A stretch of DNA of 7,164 nucleotides from Rhodocyclaceae bacterium (GTDB lineage: Bacteria > Pseudomonadota > Gammaproteobacteria > Burkholderiales > Rhodocyclaceae). The position numbers and the translations under genes were made by a program. The notes under the pieces were generated by a model. That model searched no databases. It saw only the letters and a list, made by a program, of their open reading frames with translations, and was not told the origin of the DNA. The DNA is taken from contig JADJEF010000014.1 of the NCBI GenBank assembly GCA_016702335.1, positions 1-7,164 on the forward strand. Reading direction: 5' to 3'. Of this stretch, positions 1-5,867 are shown piece by piece; position 1 is the stretch's first letter, and every line of letters begins with the position of its first letter.

Positions 1-452
1 GCACTCCTGAGTCGCTTCTGTAACTGCGCCTCCATCCACTCCAGCGCCCCTTCAATAATTGCCACGCACTCGTTCGTCGCCTTGTGCCGTGGTCGTGGCT
101 TCTTGCCCGTTCCGCTGCACGTCTGGCACTGATGCTGCTCGAAGTCGATCACGCCGCGCCCTTTGCAGTCTGGGCACTTTGAGTCATACCAGTACGATAT
201 GGCGTCGTTGGCTACGTCCCATGATTCCTTCTCGGTGCAGACCTTCAGCCTGGGTAGTTCTTTGGCTATCAGCAGCGTGACCAGCCGAGCATTAATCCGG
301 TTCGGGTGGCTCAGCAGGTGATCCAGTGCGAAGGCGATCGGGTTGCGTTGGCCGGATAGACCATGCGCTAAGACATGGTTTTCGCTCCATTCATAAGCCA
401 CTCCCACGGTCAATGCGCATAAGGTCGTTTCCACTCGATTCAGATCGTTCAT
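1..452 (-). CDS. Antitermination protein Q-like, DnaJ-type zinc knuckles (3' end cut by window edge)
   Basis: The reading frame stays open from an ATG at 452 to the left edge, giving 150 codons. Two Cys-rich knuckles are visible, CPDCKGRG at residues 93-100 and CQTCSGTG at 109-116, the CxxCxGxG pattern of DnaJ zinc fingers. Phage Q antiterminators of the Antiterm family carry such a pattern. A role in letting RNA polymerase read through late terminators is inferred from this motif and from position: in lambda, Q follows ninB and ninG, as here. An AAGGGGGAAGG ribosome binding site lies just upstream of the ATG and decides the start. The first 62 bases overlap the preceding Cys-rich gene in another frame. 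The C-terminus after the knuckles looks helical and basic. A generic phage zinc protein is the alternative. Confidence 0.72.
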   Translation of the reverse strand, partial: MNDLNRVETTLCALTVGVAYEWSENHVLAHGLSGQRNPIAFALDHLLSHPNRINARLVTLLIAKELPRLKVCTEKESWDVANDAISYWYDSKCPDCKGRGVIDFEQHQCQTCSGTGKKPRPRHKATNECVAIIEGALEWMEAQLQKRLRS

Positions 453-582
453 GCCTTCCCCCTTCGTGATTAATACATCGGGCCTGCGGATTGATGTTTG
501 GGTACAGCTTGCAGCGGTTGGTTTTTGTGGATTGCGCCGGCTTCTGTATGAAGTGTTTGCAGGTTTGGCAGGGGTGAGTCAT
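391..582 (-). CDS. Small Cys-rich phage protein, probable zinc binder
   Basis: This 63-residue protein has Cys at 5, 8, 24 and 36 (C-x2-C-x15-C-x11-C), a spacing that could bind one zinc ion. After residue 40 it becomes polar and charged, rich in Arg, Ser and Gly. The ATG at 582 overlaps the stop of the NinG-like gene as ATGA, which fixes the start; a longer in-frame extension upstream only reads through ninG in the wrong frame. Its last 62 bases overlap the start of the Q-like gene, unlike the four-base overlaps elsewhere in this operon, so the true 3' end of the functional protein is less certain than its start. Small four-Cys proteins are common in the nin region of lambdoid phages. Its function is unknown to me. 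Confidence 0.6.
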   Translation of the reverse strand: MTHPCQTCKHFIQKPAQSTKTNRCKLYPNINPQARCINHEGGRHERSESSGNDLMRIDRGSGL

Positions 583-977
583 AGCGTCTTTACCTGCTCG
601 GAGTAGTAAGCAATGGCTTCTTCGGCTAACTCTCTGACCTCTGATGGCTTGCATACCTTGCGCGCCATCCGGTTTAGCTCATCCACAAAGTCCCGCCCGT
701 AAGCGTCCAGCATGACCAGCGTGTATTCCCGCTTGTGGTACTCCTTGCGATACACGTTGCAACTTGGGCAGGCGGGGCGTAGGTTCTCTTCTAGCCACCT
801 TGTAGCCGTCTTGGTGCGCTCAACGTAGTGGGCACAGTGCATTTCCTTCCAGTGCTTGACCGTGGGGCATGTGCAGCATTTCACGTAGCCGTTTGAGTCG
901 GCCCACTTCTGCCGGATGTACTGGCTTGTTATCGTGTCGGCTTTGGTCTTGAGATTGGGCAGGCTCTGCTTTTTCAT
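579..977 (-). CDS. ninG: NinG (Rap)-like recombination protein, HNH-like zinc fold
   Basis: The 132-residue product has two CxxC pairs, C34/C37 and C70/C73, with a His-rich HCAHY at 47-51 between them and CPSCN at 70-74. This is the layout of the NinG/Rap family, which has a zinc-stabilised HNH-like core. Lambda Rap is a structure-specific endonuclease that acts on recombination intermediates; that activity is known for the family and inferred here. The N-terminus is basic (KKQSLPNLKTKAD) and the C-terminal third is helical and charged. The ATG at 977 overlaps the NinB stop as ATGA and is preceded by a GAGG-containing site. The next gene begins in the stop codon. A general HNH nuclease is the alternative, but the ninB-ninG order makes NinG more likely. 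Confidence 0.78.
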   Translation of the reverse strand: MKKQSLPNLKTKADTITSQYIRQKWADSNGYVKCCTCPTVKHWKEMHCAHYVERTKTATRWLEENLRPACPSCNVYRKEYHKREYTLVMLDAYGRDFVDELNRMARKVCKPSEVRELAEEAIAYYSEQVKTL

Positions 978-1327
978 GCCGCCTCATCCCACTGCCAGCG
1001 GCTTGCCGGTACTTTGATACCCGTAACAGCCGTTGCCGCATTCAGCCATTCGATCCACTCGGCAAACTTCTTCTTGCCGTACTTGCTGGTGCGCCGGCCT
1101 AGCATGACGATCCCGCCGTCGTAGCCTTTGGCGATTCTTGGATTTGTCTCTTTCTCAAACGCCGCCGTGAGAATGTCCTTGTAGTCTTCAGCGGTGATCC
1201 ACATCATTTCGCCGTTGATCGGCCATTGCTTCTGCTTGGCCCATGCGTGAAGGATCGGCCACTGATAGCGGTTCTGGGCAATGGTGCGCCAGGTGTCGCC
1301 TTCGCCGGGTAGGTCAATGTCAGTCAT
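974..1327 (-). CDS. ninB: NinB-like recombination protein
   Basis: The 117-residue product matches the NinB pattern as I recall it: a Trp-rich stretch, KQKQWPINGEMMW near 31-43, then TAEDYKDILTAAF at 46-57, YDGGIVMLGRRTSK at 69-82, and an IEWLNAATA helix followed by a hydrophobic and basic end. NinB (lambda Orf) binds single-stranded DNA and SSB and assists homologous recombination; this role is taken from the family. The ATG at 1327 overlaps the previous stop as ATGA and has an AAAGGTGG ribosome binding site. An in-frame start six codons upstream lacks this support. The length is a little below lambda NinB (about 146 residues), with a short N-terminus. It is immediately followed by the NinG-like gene, as in lambdoid nin regions. 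Confidence 0.83.
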   Translation of the reverse strand: MTDIDLPGEGDTWRTIAQNRYQWPILHAWAKQKQWPINGEMMWITAEDYKDILTAAFEKETNPRIAKGYDGGIVMLGRRTSKYGKKKFAEWIEWLNAATAVTGIKVPASRWQWDEAA

Positions 1328-1533
1328 GCGTCCACCTTTAAGCACTCATCACCTTCGGCCACATACATCGCGTAACGCAGGTTTTGCGCTATCTGGTCGA
1401 TGTTGTCTTCGGTTATTCCGGTTCCAACAAAATCCATAAACGTCACGCCAACCGGATCAAGCTCGATCATCTTGTCGATCATTACGCGCTCAAGTGTTCC
1501 CTTGGCTGGCATCGAAAATCCATCGTCACTCAT
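1324..1533 (-). CDS. Hypothetical 69-residue acidic protein
   Basis: I do not recognise this gene. It encodes 69 residues, acidic overall, with a helical middle (TLERVMIDKMIELDP) and a second helix (NIDQIAQNLRYAMYVAEG). No metal-binding motif, signal peptide or membrane segment is visible. Its ATG overlaps the previous stop and its stop overlaps the NinB ATG, both as ATGA, so it is almost certainly translated as part of the nin-like cluster. There is only a modest ribosome binding site, which fits translational coupling. Lambdoid nin regions often carry such small, variable genes. Confidence 0.68.
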   Translation of the reverse strand: MSDDGFSMPAKGTLERVMIDKMIELDPVGVTFMDFVGTGITEDNIDQIAQNLRYAMYVAEGDECLKVDA

Positions 1534-1757
1534 GCCGCTTTCCTCATCGTTATCGACTTAACCTGATCTTTGACATAGGTCTTGATCGACTCTGCGCGCT
1601 CCGCTTCCGTGGCTTCATACAGTCCAAGCTCCTGCAACTTTTGCCAGTTCGCCGGCTCGTTGATATAGCTGCTCATCCATGCCACAACCTCACCGACTGG
1701 CACATCGAACAATTCCGCGTATCTCTGAACCATCGGCCCTGCCGAAATTTTGATCAT
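1530..1757 (-). CDS. Hypothetical 75-residue protein, first gene of the nin-like cluster
   Basis: I do not recognise this gene. The product has 75 residues, is predicted helical, and carries a Lys/Arg-rich end (TYVKDQVKSITMRKAA). LFDVPVGEVVAWMSSYINEP could be a small helix-turn-helix-like segment, but this is weak. Its stop overlaps the next ATG as ATGA. The start at 1757 has a poor AGG-type site; an in-frame ATG at 1733 preceded by CAGGG is a reasonable alternative that would remove eight residues. It is the first gene after a 268-base gap, so it may have its own promoter or depend on read-through from the replication genes. Confidence 0.6.
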   Translation of the reverse strand: MIKISAGPMVQRYAELFDVPVGEVVAWMSSYINEPANWQKLQELGLYEATEAERAESIKTYVKDQVKSITMRKAA

Positions 1758-1761
1758 TCGC

Positions 1762-1798
1762 CTGTCTACCTATAGCTACCTTCTACTACTAAGATCAA
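1762..1798 (-). promoter_or_regulatory. Candidate promoter for the nin-like cluster
   Basis: Reading the minus strand, TTGATC (1798-1793) and TATAGG (1774-1769) are spaced by 18 bases. Each matches four of six consensus positions. Transcription would start only a few bases before the ATG at 1757, or better suit the alternative ATG at 1733. This is a weak match and could be chance. Confidence 0.2.
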
Positions 1799-1837
1799 AA
1801 CCAACTTCAAAGTCAAACCCATGAACCCGAGCTAGAC

Positions 1838-1862
1838 GGACTCAGCCATCCTTACTGAGTCC
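1838..1862 (-). repeat. Perfect 8-bp inverted repeat (hairpin) in the gap
   Basis: GGACTCAG at 1838-1845 and CTGAGTCC at 1855-1862 are exact reverse complements separated by nine bases. The RNA of either strand can fold into a stable stem-loop. There is no T-run on either side, so it is not a standard terminator; a regulatory stem, processing site or protein-binding site is possible. A further TGAGTCC at 1988-1994 could compete for the same arm. Confidence 0.6.
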
Positions 1863-2025
1863 TTCACCTGAACCGTCGCCGTTTCAAGACCCGCCAGCCT
1901 TTTCGGACAAGGGTGCTAACTTCGCCGCCCTTCGCACTGTTTCAGTCCTATCCATCCGGTAGTGCGCTCCCCCTGTGCCGCCGCTGTTGAGTCCCCTGCC
2001 AGCACAGTGTTAATTTCGTTTATTT

Positions 2026-2886
2026 CTATGGCGGTCGTTTTCTGACCTCTAGAATCTTTTGTGCCACCGCCATCACGCCGACACGCTGATGCAGATCGTT
2101 CGCATCCTCGCCAACTCGATCACTCATCACATAGGGCAATCCGGTCGCTATGGCGACTTTCTCGCCCGTCTGTGACTCGTCGTTGTCCGCGAACACAAAA
2201 AGCCGGCCTGCGCTGTTCTGTGCCACGTGGACAAGGTTCTGCGCCGAGAAGCACACCAACACCGACGCATTCAGCTTGAGTAGTCGCAAGGCGGTGTCAA
2301 CAGACAGGCCAGTGGAGTACCCTTCAACTAAATACGTCTCTGTCGATGCTCTCGACCCAATGCGATACACGGCACCTTTTGCCTTCATGCCGTAAATCAT
2401 TTTCTTTTCCCATTCCCTGTGACTGGGAGCGAGCTTGATTACCTGAATGCCCATCAAAGCATTCGTGGTCTGGTCGCGCATCGGCACCAGCATTTCGCCA
2501 TCCGGAGAAACCAGCGTCTTGACCTCTGGAAAGCCTTTTTCTACCAAGTAGGGGTGCGTGCTTTGCTTGGCGGTTGATAGCAGCGCCACAGCGCGTTTTA
2601 CGGCGTCTGCGTAGCCTTTTTCTTTTAACTGCTTCGCAGCGGCTTGCTTATTGGCCCATTCGCGCTTTTCTGCGTCTGACCACGGCGTAGCCTTGTCGTC
2701 GTTCCACCACTGGGCCGGCTCTCCGGTTTCCCAGTTCTGGACAAAACCTCGGCGGCCATCGAAGAAGTACGCGCCATTTTTTGATCGTGGATGGTCTGTA
2801 GTCGGGCACCGATAAATGCGGTCGCCCTGTTCAAGTCGATCAATCTCAACCCCATGCGCGCGGGCAAAATCAACGAAGGCCATCAT
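2026..2886 (-). CDS. Phage DNA primase-like protein with Toprim domain
   Basis: The 286-residue product has a C-terminal Toprim fold: the catalytic Glu in LVEGYSTG (E188), the DxD-type motif VFADND (D234, D236), and a later acidic patch GEDANDLH near 259-265. The N-terminal part has a beta-rich segment (GDRIYRCPTT...NGAYFFDG, 21-44) typical of phage Toprim primase-like proteins; it lacks the Cys pattern of a CHC2 zinc finger. The middle (about 70-105) is helical. The family makes RNA primers for DNA replication; no separate primase polymerase core is obvious, so it may act only with a partner. The start at 2886 overlaps the helicase stop as ATGA and has a strong GGAGGAGA site; a second ATG follows directly. 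The preceding helicase gene completes a replication module. Confidence 0.8.
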   Translation of the reverse strand: MMAFVDFARAHGVEIDRLEQGDRIYRCPTTDHPRSKNGAYFFDGRRGFVQNWETGEPAQWWNDDKATPWSDAEKREWANKQAAAKQLKEKGYADAVKRAVALLSTAKQSTHPYLVEKGFPEVKTLVSPDGEMLVPMRDQTTNALMGIQVIKLAPSHREWEKKMIYGMKAKGAVYRIGSRASTETYLVEGYSTGLSVDTALRLLKLNASVLVCFSAQNLVHVAQNSAGRLFVFADNDESQTGEKVAIATGLPYVMSDRVGEDANDLHQRVGVMAVAQKILEVRKRPP

Positions 2887-4406
2887 GCGGCTCTCCTCCA
2901 GGCGATCTTGTTGGCTTGCGCCTTATTCCTCACAGCACGACTGACTGGCACATTCGGCGTCTGGTCAAAGTCAGGCAGGTTTCTAGGGAATACGCCGGTA
3001 ATGCTCCGGTACAAATGCGCCGCCCGACCTTTGGCAGTTTCTGGCTTTCCATAGCCGCGCTCATGCGTACAGCATTGCTCCCATACGGCCAGCTTGTCGC
3101 CCACGGTCGCCTTGCCAACCATGAATTCGCGCATTTCGCCGGCCTCGTGGCCTATTAGTGATTGACTGACATGCTCCCAACCACAGGCAACACATCGTTT
3201 TCCAACAGGCTTGTAATTGCACGCAGGGCAGGCTTTGCCTTCGGGCTTGTCCTCGTCGTCTTTGCGAATCGCTTTGTCCAACTTCTCGCCCATGTCGAGT
3301 GAGTCCAGCCCGTTGTAAAAAACGTCTGCGTAGTCCTCGGCAAATCGGATGATGTTTCCCGAAAAATCCAGCAACAGGCAATCAGTCTTTCCAGTCTCGG
3401 GAGAGGAACGTAGACCTCTGCCCCACATCTGGATCGCGGTTGAAAGCGATTTGCGTAACGGACGGCAGTCACACACACAACCAACGTCTTTTACGTCAAA
3501 GCCTTTCGCCAGCGCTTCGACCGATATCAGCACTCTCAACGCTGAATCTGGTTTGCTGTATTCCTTGAGCAGAACGGCTCTTTGCTCTTGCGTCGTGTCG
3601 CTGGTGAATGTCGCGGCCATGATTCCGGCCTCGTTGAACTGCCGGCACATCGCTTCACAGTGGTCAATCGTGGCCCCGAAAACAATCGTCTTGCGGTCGC
3701 TTGCGTATTTGGCCCACTCGGTCACCACATCGCCAATGATTTCCATGCCGCGCTCTTCCGCCGCACGATCTGACCACTCACCACCCACGGTCGCCGCACC
3801 GCGCATATCGACCTTGGTGCAGCTCATGACCCGCATCGGCACCAGCACGCCCGCTTTGGTCAAATCGTCCATCGTCGCGGCATTCACCAGATTCGTGAAG
3901 ATCTTGCCCATGCCCGCACTAAACGGCGTTGCAGATAACCCAATCACCTTCGCGCGACACGTCTGCACATGCTCCGTCCATGCCGCATACAAGGTATGAC
4001 ACTCGTCAATCACGATAATGTCGGCATCCGGCCAGCCACGGCGGGCTAAGGTTTGGCAACTGGCAATCTGGAATTTGCTCTCACGATCCACCCGCCAGTG
4101 ATTCGCCTGAAGTATTCCGTGCGCAGTCAGGCCGTAGGTATCAGCCACGGCGCTCGTCTGATTGATCAGGGTTGTGCGGTCACAGACAAACATCGCGGAA
4201 TGACCACGAAGCAAAGCCTCGTGAATAATCCGCATTCCAAGGTAGGTCTTACCTGCTCCAGTCGGAGCCATCACCGCCTGAACCCGATGCCCATCCTTCA
4301 CGCCTTGGCGCAACTTGCCGTGCGCAACTTCTTGGAAGTCACGCGGAGGGGGAAAGCTGGACGAGGCATAGTTCGCCTCTTCGCGCTCAAGCAGTTGAGC
4401 TTGCAT
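2883..4406 (-). CDS. Superfamily 2 DEAD/DEAH-type helicase with C-terminal zinc finger
   Basis: The 507-residue product carries the SF2 helicase motifs in order: a Q-like motif RDFQ at 22-25, Walker A APTGAGKT at 47-54, motif II DECH at 134-137, motif III SAT at 158-160, FGAT near 243-246, and motif VI QMWGRGLRSS at 326-335. A four-Cys zinc finger (C393, C396, C405, C408) follows the second RecA-like domain, then a helical basic tail. It probably uses ATP to unwind DNA during phage replication, in the place of a DnaB-type helicase. It begins directly after the preceding stop (TAAATG), with a GGAGAA-type site inside the upstream gene, and ends in an ATGA overlap with the primase-like gene. A role in recombination or restart instead of fork unwinding cannot be excluded. 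Confidence 0.88.
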   Translation of the reverse strand: MQAQLLEREEANYASSSFPPPRDFQEVAHGKLRQGVKDGHRVQAVMAPTGAGKTYLGMRIIHEALLRGHSAMFVCDRTTLINQTSAVADTYGLTAHGILQANHWRVDRESKFQIASCQTLARRGWPDADIIVIDECHTLYAAWTEHVQTCRAKVIGLSATPFSAGMGKIFTNLVNAATMDDLTKAGVLVPMRVMSCTKVDMRGAATVGGEWSDRAAEERGMEIIGDVVTEWAKYASDRKTIVFGATIDHCEAMCRQFNEAGIMAATFTSDTTQEQRAVLLKEYSKPDSALRVLISVEALAKGFDVKDVGCVCDCRPLRKSLSTAIQMWGRGLRSSPETGKTDCLLLDFSGNIIRFAEDYADVFYNGLDSLDMGEKLDKAIRKDDEDKPEGKACPACNYKPVGKRCVACGWEHVSQSLIGHEAGEMREFMVGKATVGDKLAVWEQCCTHERGYGKPETAKGRAAHLYRSITGVFPRNLPDFDQTPNVPVSRAVRNKAQANKIAWRRAA

Positions 4407-5165
4407 TTAGGCCAACTTCTCCGCTTTGCGCTGCCAAGCCTGCGCAGCGCGTTTTGCTGCCAAGCACTCGTTTTGCAATCCGCGCACCCGCTCTTCAAGA
4501 ATGCGGTTCATTTCGCGCAGCTTTTTGTTTTCCTTGTCCAGTGCGGCCAGCTTGTCGTCGGCTTCAAAGGCAACGGCCATGCTGTTGTTGTCGTCAATCA
4601 GTTCCTTGATCGTCTTGCCCTGCTCGGCATAGGCTTCGCGCAATTCCTCGTTTTCGGTACGCAGCGAGGCAAGTTCGTCGGGAACGATTTCGAGCTTGGG
4701 CGGCTTTGGCGTAGCTGGCTTTTCCGGCTCATTGGCTTTTGCGGCCCTGAGCATCGCTGCTGTCGTTACTTCGCCGGCAATGTCTTTAGCAGCAGCTACA
4801 GCCTGCTCAAACTGCTCTTCGGGCACTGCGGCGAGTTTCTGCCAGCGCGATGAATCGTTCTTGCTGACGCCCATCTGATCGAGCGTTTTTGCATCATTTA
4901 CCGGCGGTACCACGATGGGACCGCCGGTAATTCCCCCATTTACCTGCGTGCCTTTGGCTTTCGGCATTTCCGCTAACAACTGCCCAGCACGACGCTCGGC
5001 ACGCACCTTTATTTCAGTGACCCACTGAATCATTTCCGTGTCTTTGGCTTGGCGCGCATACGCCGCCATTGCTTCGTACTTGTCTCGAATATCCTTGACC
5101 TCATCGACTGAGTGAGCCTCAGCAAGCGCGATTCGGGCGGCGTTGTACTTGATCAGATTTGTCAT
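4407..5165 (-). CDS. Replication-associated coiled-coil protein, ParB-like N-terminal region
   Basis: The product has 252 residues. The N-terminal half (about 5-140) resembles a phage family that I recall with the pattern SVDEVKDIRDKYEAMAAYAR, then RAERRAGQLLAEMPK, then a helix-turn-helix-like DQMGVSKNDSSRWQKLAAVPEE. Such proteins are often labelled ParB-related or replication proteins; the label is tentative. A Pro-rich linker (about 146-162) leads to a long coiled coil (about 163-245) likely to drive oligomerisation. It precedes the helicase with no gap, so an initiator or helicase loader role, analogous to lambda O, is a reasonable guess. ATG 5165 is chosen because GAGG lies just upstream; a TTG ten codons earlier has no ribosome site. 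A perfect inverted repeat lies inside the gene. Confidence 0.66.
   Translation of the reverse strand: MTNLIKYNAARIALAEAHSVDEVKDIRDKYEAMAAYARQAKDTEMIQWVTEIKVRAERRAGQLLAEMPKAKGTQVNGGITGGPIVVPPVNDAKTLDQMGVSKNDSSRWQKLAAVPEEQFEQAVAAAKDIAGEVTTAAMLRAAKANEPEKPATPKPPKLEIVPDELASLRTENEELREAYAEQGKTIKELIDDNNSMAVAFEADDKLAALDKENKKLREMNRILEERVRGLQNECLAAKRAAQAWQRKAEKLA
4898..4930. repeat. Perfect 11-bp inverted repeat inside the replication-associated gene
   Basis: TTACCGGCGGT at 4898-4908 and ACCGCCGGTAA at 4920-4930 are exact reverse complements with an 11-base spacer. It falls in the Gly/Pro-rich linker coding region (residues about 79-90). A protein-binding site or part of an origin, as lambda ori lies inside gene O, is possible. 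No iteron series was seen around it. Confidence 0.6.
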
Positions 5166-5218
5166 CGGTTCCTCGTTATTGATACGTGTTTGCAAGTAGT
5201 CCCACTACCGTGGACGCG

Positions 5219-5488
5219 CTATCCATCACACTGCCCCGTCGCGTCCTCCGATAGTTCTGCCCAGCACTCTCGGCTAGCGATTCGCTGCACTTGGCGCTTG
5301 GTGATTCCGTACTTTTTCGCAATAGCGTCGTCAGTCAGTTGTGTGCGGATATGCTCGCGCAATGCCTCACGCTGCCGAACTGCTGACCGGATCGACTCGA
5401 CGCAATCGCTGGTTAATTTGGCGTGACGGCAAGCCTCACCAGAGGGAGCCATACTACGGTGGCCTGGTTGGAATAACCAATGACTCAT
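5219..5488 (-). CDS. Small helix-turn-helix DNA-binding protein
   Basis: The 89-residue product has an HTH segment at about 50-72: QLTDDAIAKKYGITKRQVQRI, where DAIAKKYG is the first helix, IT the turn and KRQVQRI the recognition helix. This matches the Hin/resolvase-type and sigma-like HTH found in many small phage proteins. The N-terminus (1-30) is polar with a HAKLTSDCV element often seen in this group. ATG 5488 overlaps the previous stop as ATGA and is chosen over a longer in-frame extension. A 53-base gap with a small GTAGT/ACTAC hairpin separates it from the next gene. It could regulate the early operon or bind the origin; target unknown. Confidence 0.68.
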   Translation of the reverse strand: MSHWLFQPGHRSMAPSGEACRHAKLTSDCVESIRSAVRQREALREHIRTQLTDDAIAKKYGITKRQVQRIASRECWAELSEDATGQCDG

Positions 5489-5760
5489 GCCGCCACCTTT
5501 CGCGCCACCAGCCGATAGAACCAAAGCCCGCTAGCGCCCCGCATACGCTCTACCGTATGCCCGCCGAAGCGTTCCTTGCGGAAGTCTCTCAGTCGTGCCG
5601 ATACGCCAGCCTCAGAGCCTCCTGATGCCTCTGCCAAGTCTGATAGGGTGTGCCAGTCACCGTCCATCATGATGGAAAACACGCGCTGGAATTGAGTCGT
5701 TAGGCGCTGGCCGTCTAGTGCGAAGCTGAAGGTCGCGCCGCCGAAGTGTTGAACTTGCAT
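5485..5760 (-). CDS. Winged-helix DNA-binding phage protein
   Basis: The 91-residue product has a winged helix at about 25-85: RVFSIMMDGDWHTLSDLAEASGGSEAGVSARLRDFRK, a recognition helix ending in ARLRDFRK, then a hairpin wing FGGHTVERMRG...GLWFYRLV. I recognise this as a recurrent phage early-region family with this order of motifs. It probably binds DNA to control early genes or replication, the place CII holds in lambda. The ATG at 5760 has an AGGGGGAA site just upstream and a second GGAGGAAC slightly further. The upstream leader can fold into a pseudoknot next to these sites, so its translation may be regulated. Its stop overlaps the next start as ATGA. Confidence 0.78.
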   Translation of the reverse strand: MQVQHFGGATFSFALDGQRLTTQFQRVFSIMMDGDWHTLSDLAEASGGSEAGVSARLRDFRKERFGGHTVERMRGASGLWFYRLVARKVAA

Positions 5761-5783
5761 TACAATTCCCCCTGTTCCTCCGA

Positions 5784-5827
5784 ACCCGCTCTTGCTAGTG
5801 CGCCTTTAGCGGGTAATCCAGCGCACT
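5784..5827 (-). promoter_or_regulatory. Possible H-type RNA pseudoknot in the leader of the winged-helix gene
   Basis: Two perfect 7-bp complementary pairs interlock. In mRNA sense the order is AGTGCGC, six bases, ACCCGCT, four bases, GCGCACT, six bases, AGCGGGT. Stem 1 pairs the first and third blocks, stem 2 the second and fourth, with loops of 6, 4 and 6 bases, which fits an H-type pseudoknot; the stems could also exist as alternatives. The 3' arm ends at 5784, three bases before a GGAGG (5781-5774), so folding could block ribosome entry. The pattern is visible; the function is inferred. Confidence 0.5.
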
Positions 5828-5831
5828 CACG

Positions 5832-5867
5832 GCCCGGCTATGTCAGTAGCGCGGGCTTTTTCCTTTT
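5832..5867 (+). terminator. Intrinsic terminator, plus strand, opposite to the early operon
   Basis: On the plus strand GCCCGGCTA (5832-5840) pairs with TAGC-G-CGGGC (5847-5856), a nine-bp stem with one bulged G and a six-base loop, followed by TTTTTCCTTTT (5857-5867). This is a strong Rho-independent terminator by form. No plus-strand gene lies upstream. On the minus strand the hairpin covers the stop of the Cro-like gene, but no U-tract follows in that direction. It could block counter-transcription or end a small RNA. Confidence 0.6.

Larger units (their letters stand above)
1758..2025 (-). other. Structured non-coding gap between the primase-like gene and the nin-like cluster
   Basis: No convincing ORF occupies this 268-base interval, in an operon whose other genes mostly overlap. 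It holds a perfect 8-bp hairpin (1838-1862), a further copy of the hairpin sequence TGAGTCC at 1988-1994, a CTGTGC/GCACAG pair at 1973-1978 and 2002-2007, and an AAGGG/CCCTT pair around 1911-1934. No U-tract follows any of these stems, so I do not call an intrinsic terminator. No tRNA was found on inspection. A leader RNA, small RNA or remnant of a lost gene are all possible. Confidence 0.45.

Noticed and set aside
1..280. Plus-strand ORF at 59-280
   Set aside because: Arg/Ser/Cys-rich shadow of the Q-like zinc protein on the minus strand.
1766..1822. 18-residue hydrophobic peptide MGLTLKLVLILVVEGSYR on the minus strand
   Set aside because: No ribosome site before its ATG and too short to separate from chance, though it lies in the unexplained gap.
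1758..2025. tRNA gene in the gap
   Set aside because: No cloverleaf with a standard T-arm could be built by eye on either strand.
3349..3999. Long plus-strand ORF opposite the helicase
   Set aside because: It is the antisense shadow of a clearly identified helicase gene; Ser/Pro-rich and without domains.
4053..4853. Long plus-strand ORF opposite the helicase start and coiled-coil gene
   Set aside because: Shadow of two well-supported minus-strand genes, no ribosome site and no recognisable fold.
5166..5195. TTG start for the coiled-coil protein
   Set aside because: No ribosome binding site, whereas ATG 5165 has GAGG at good spacing.
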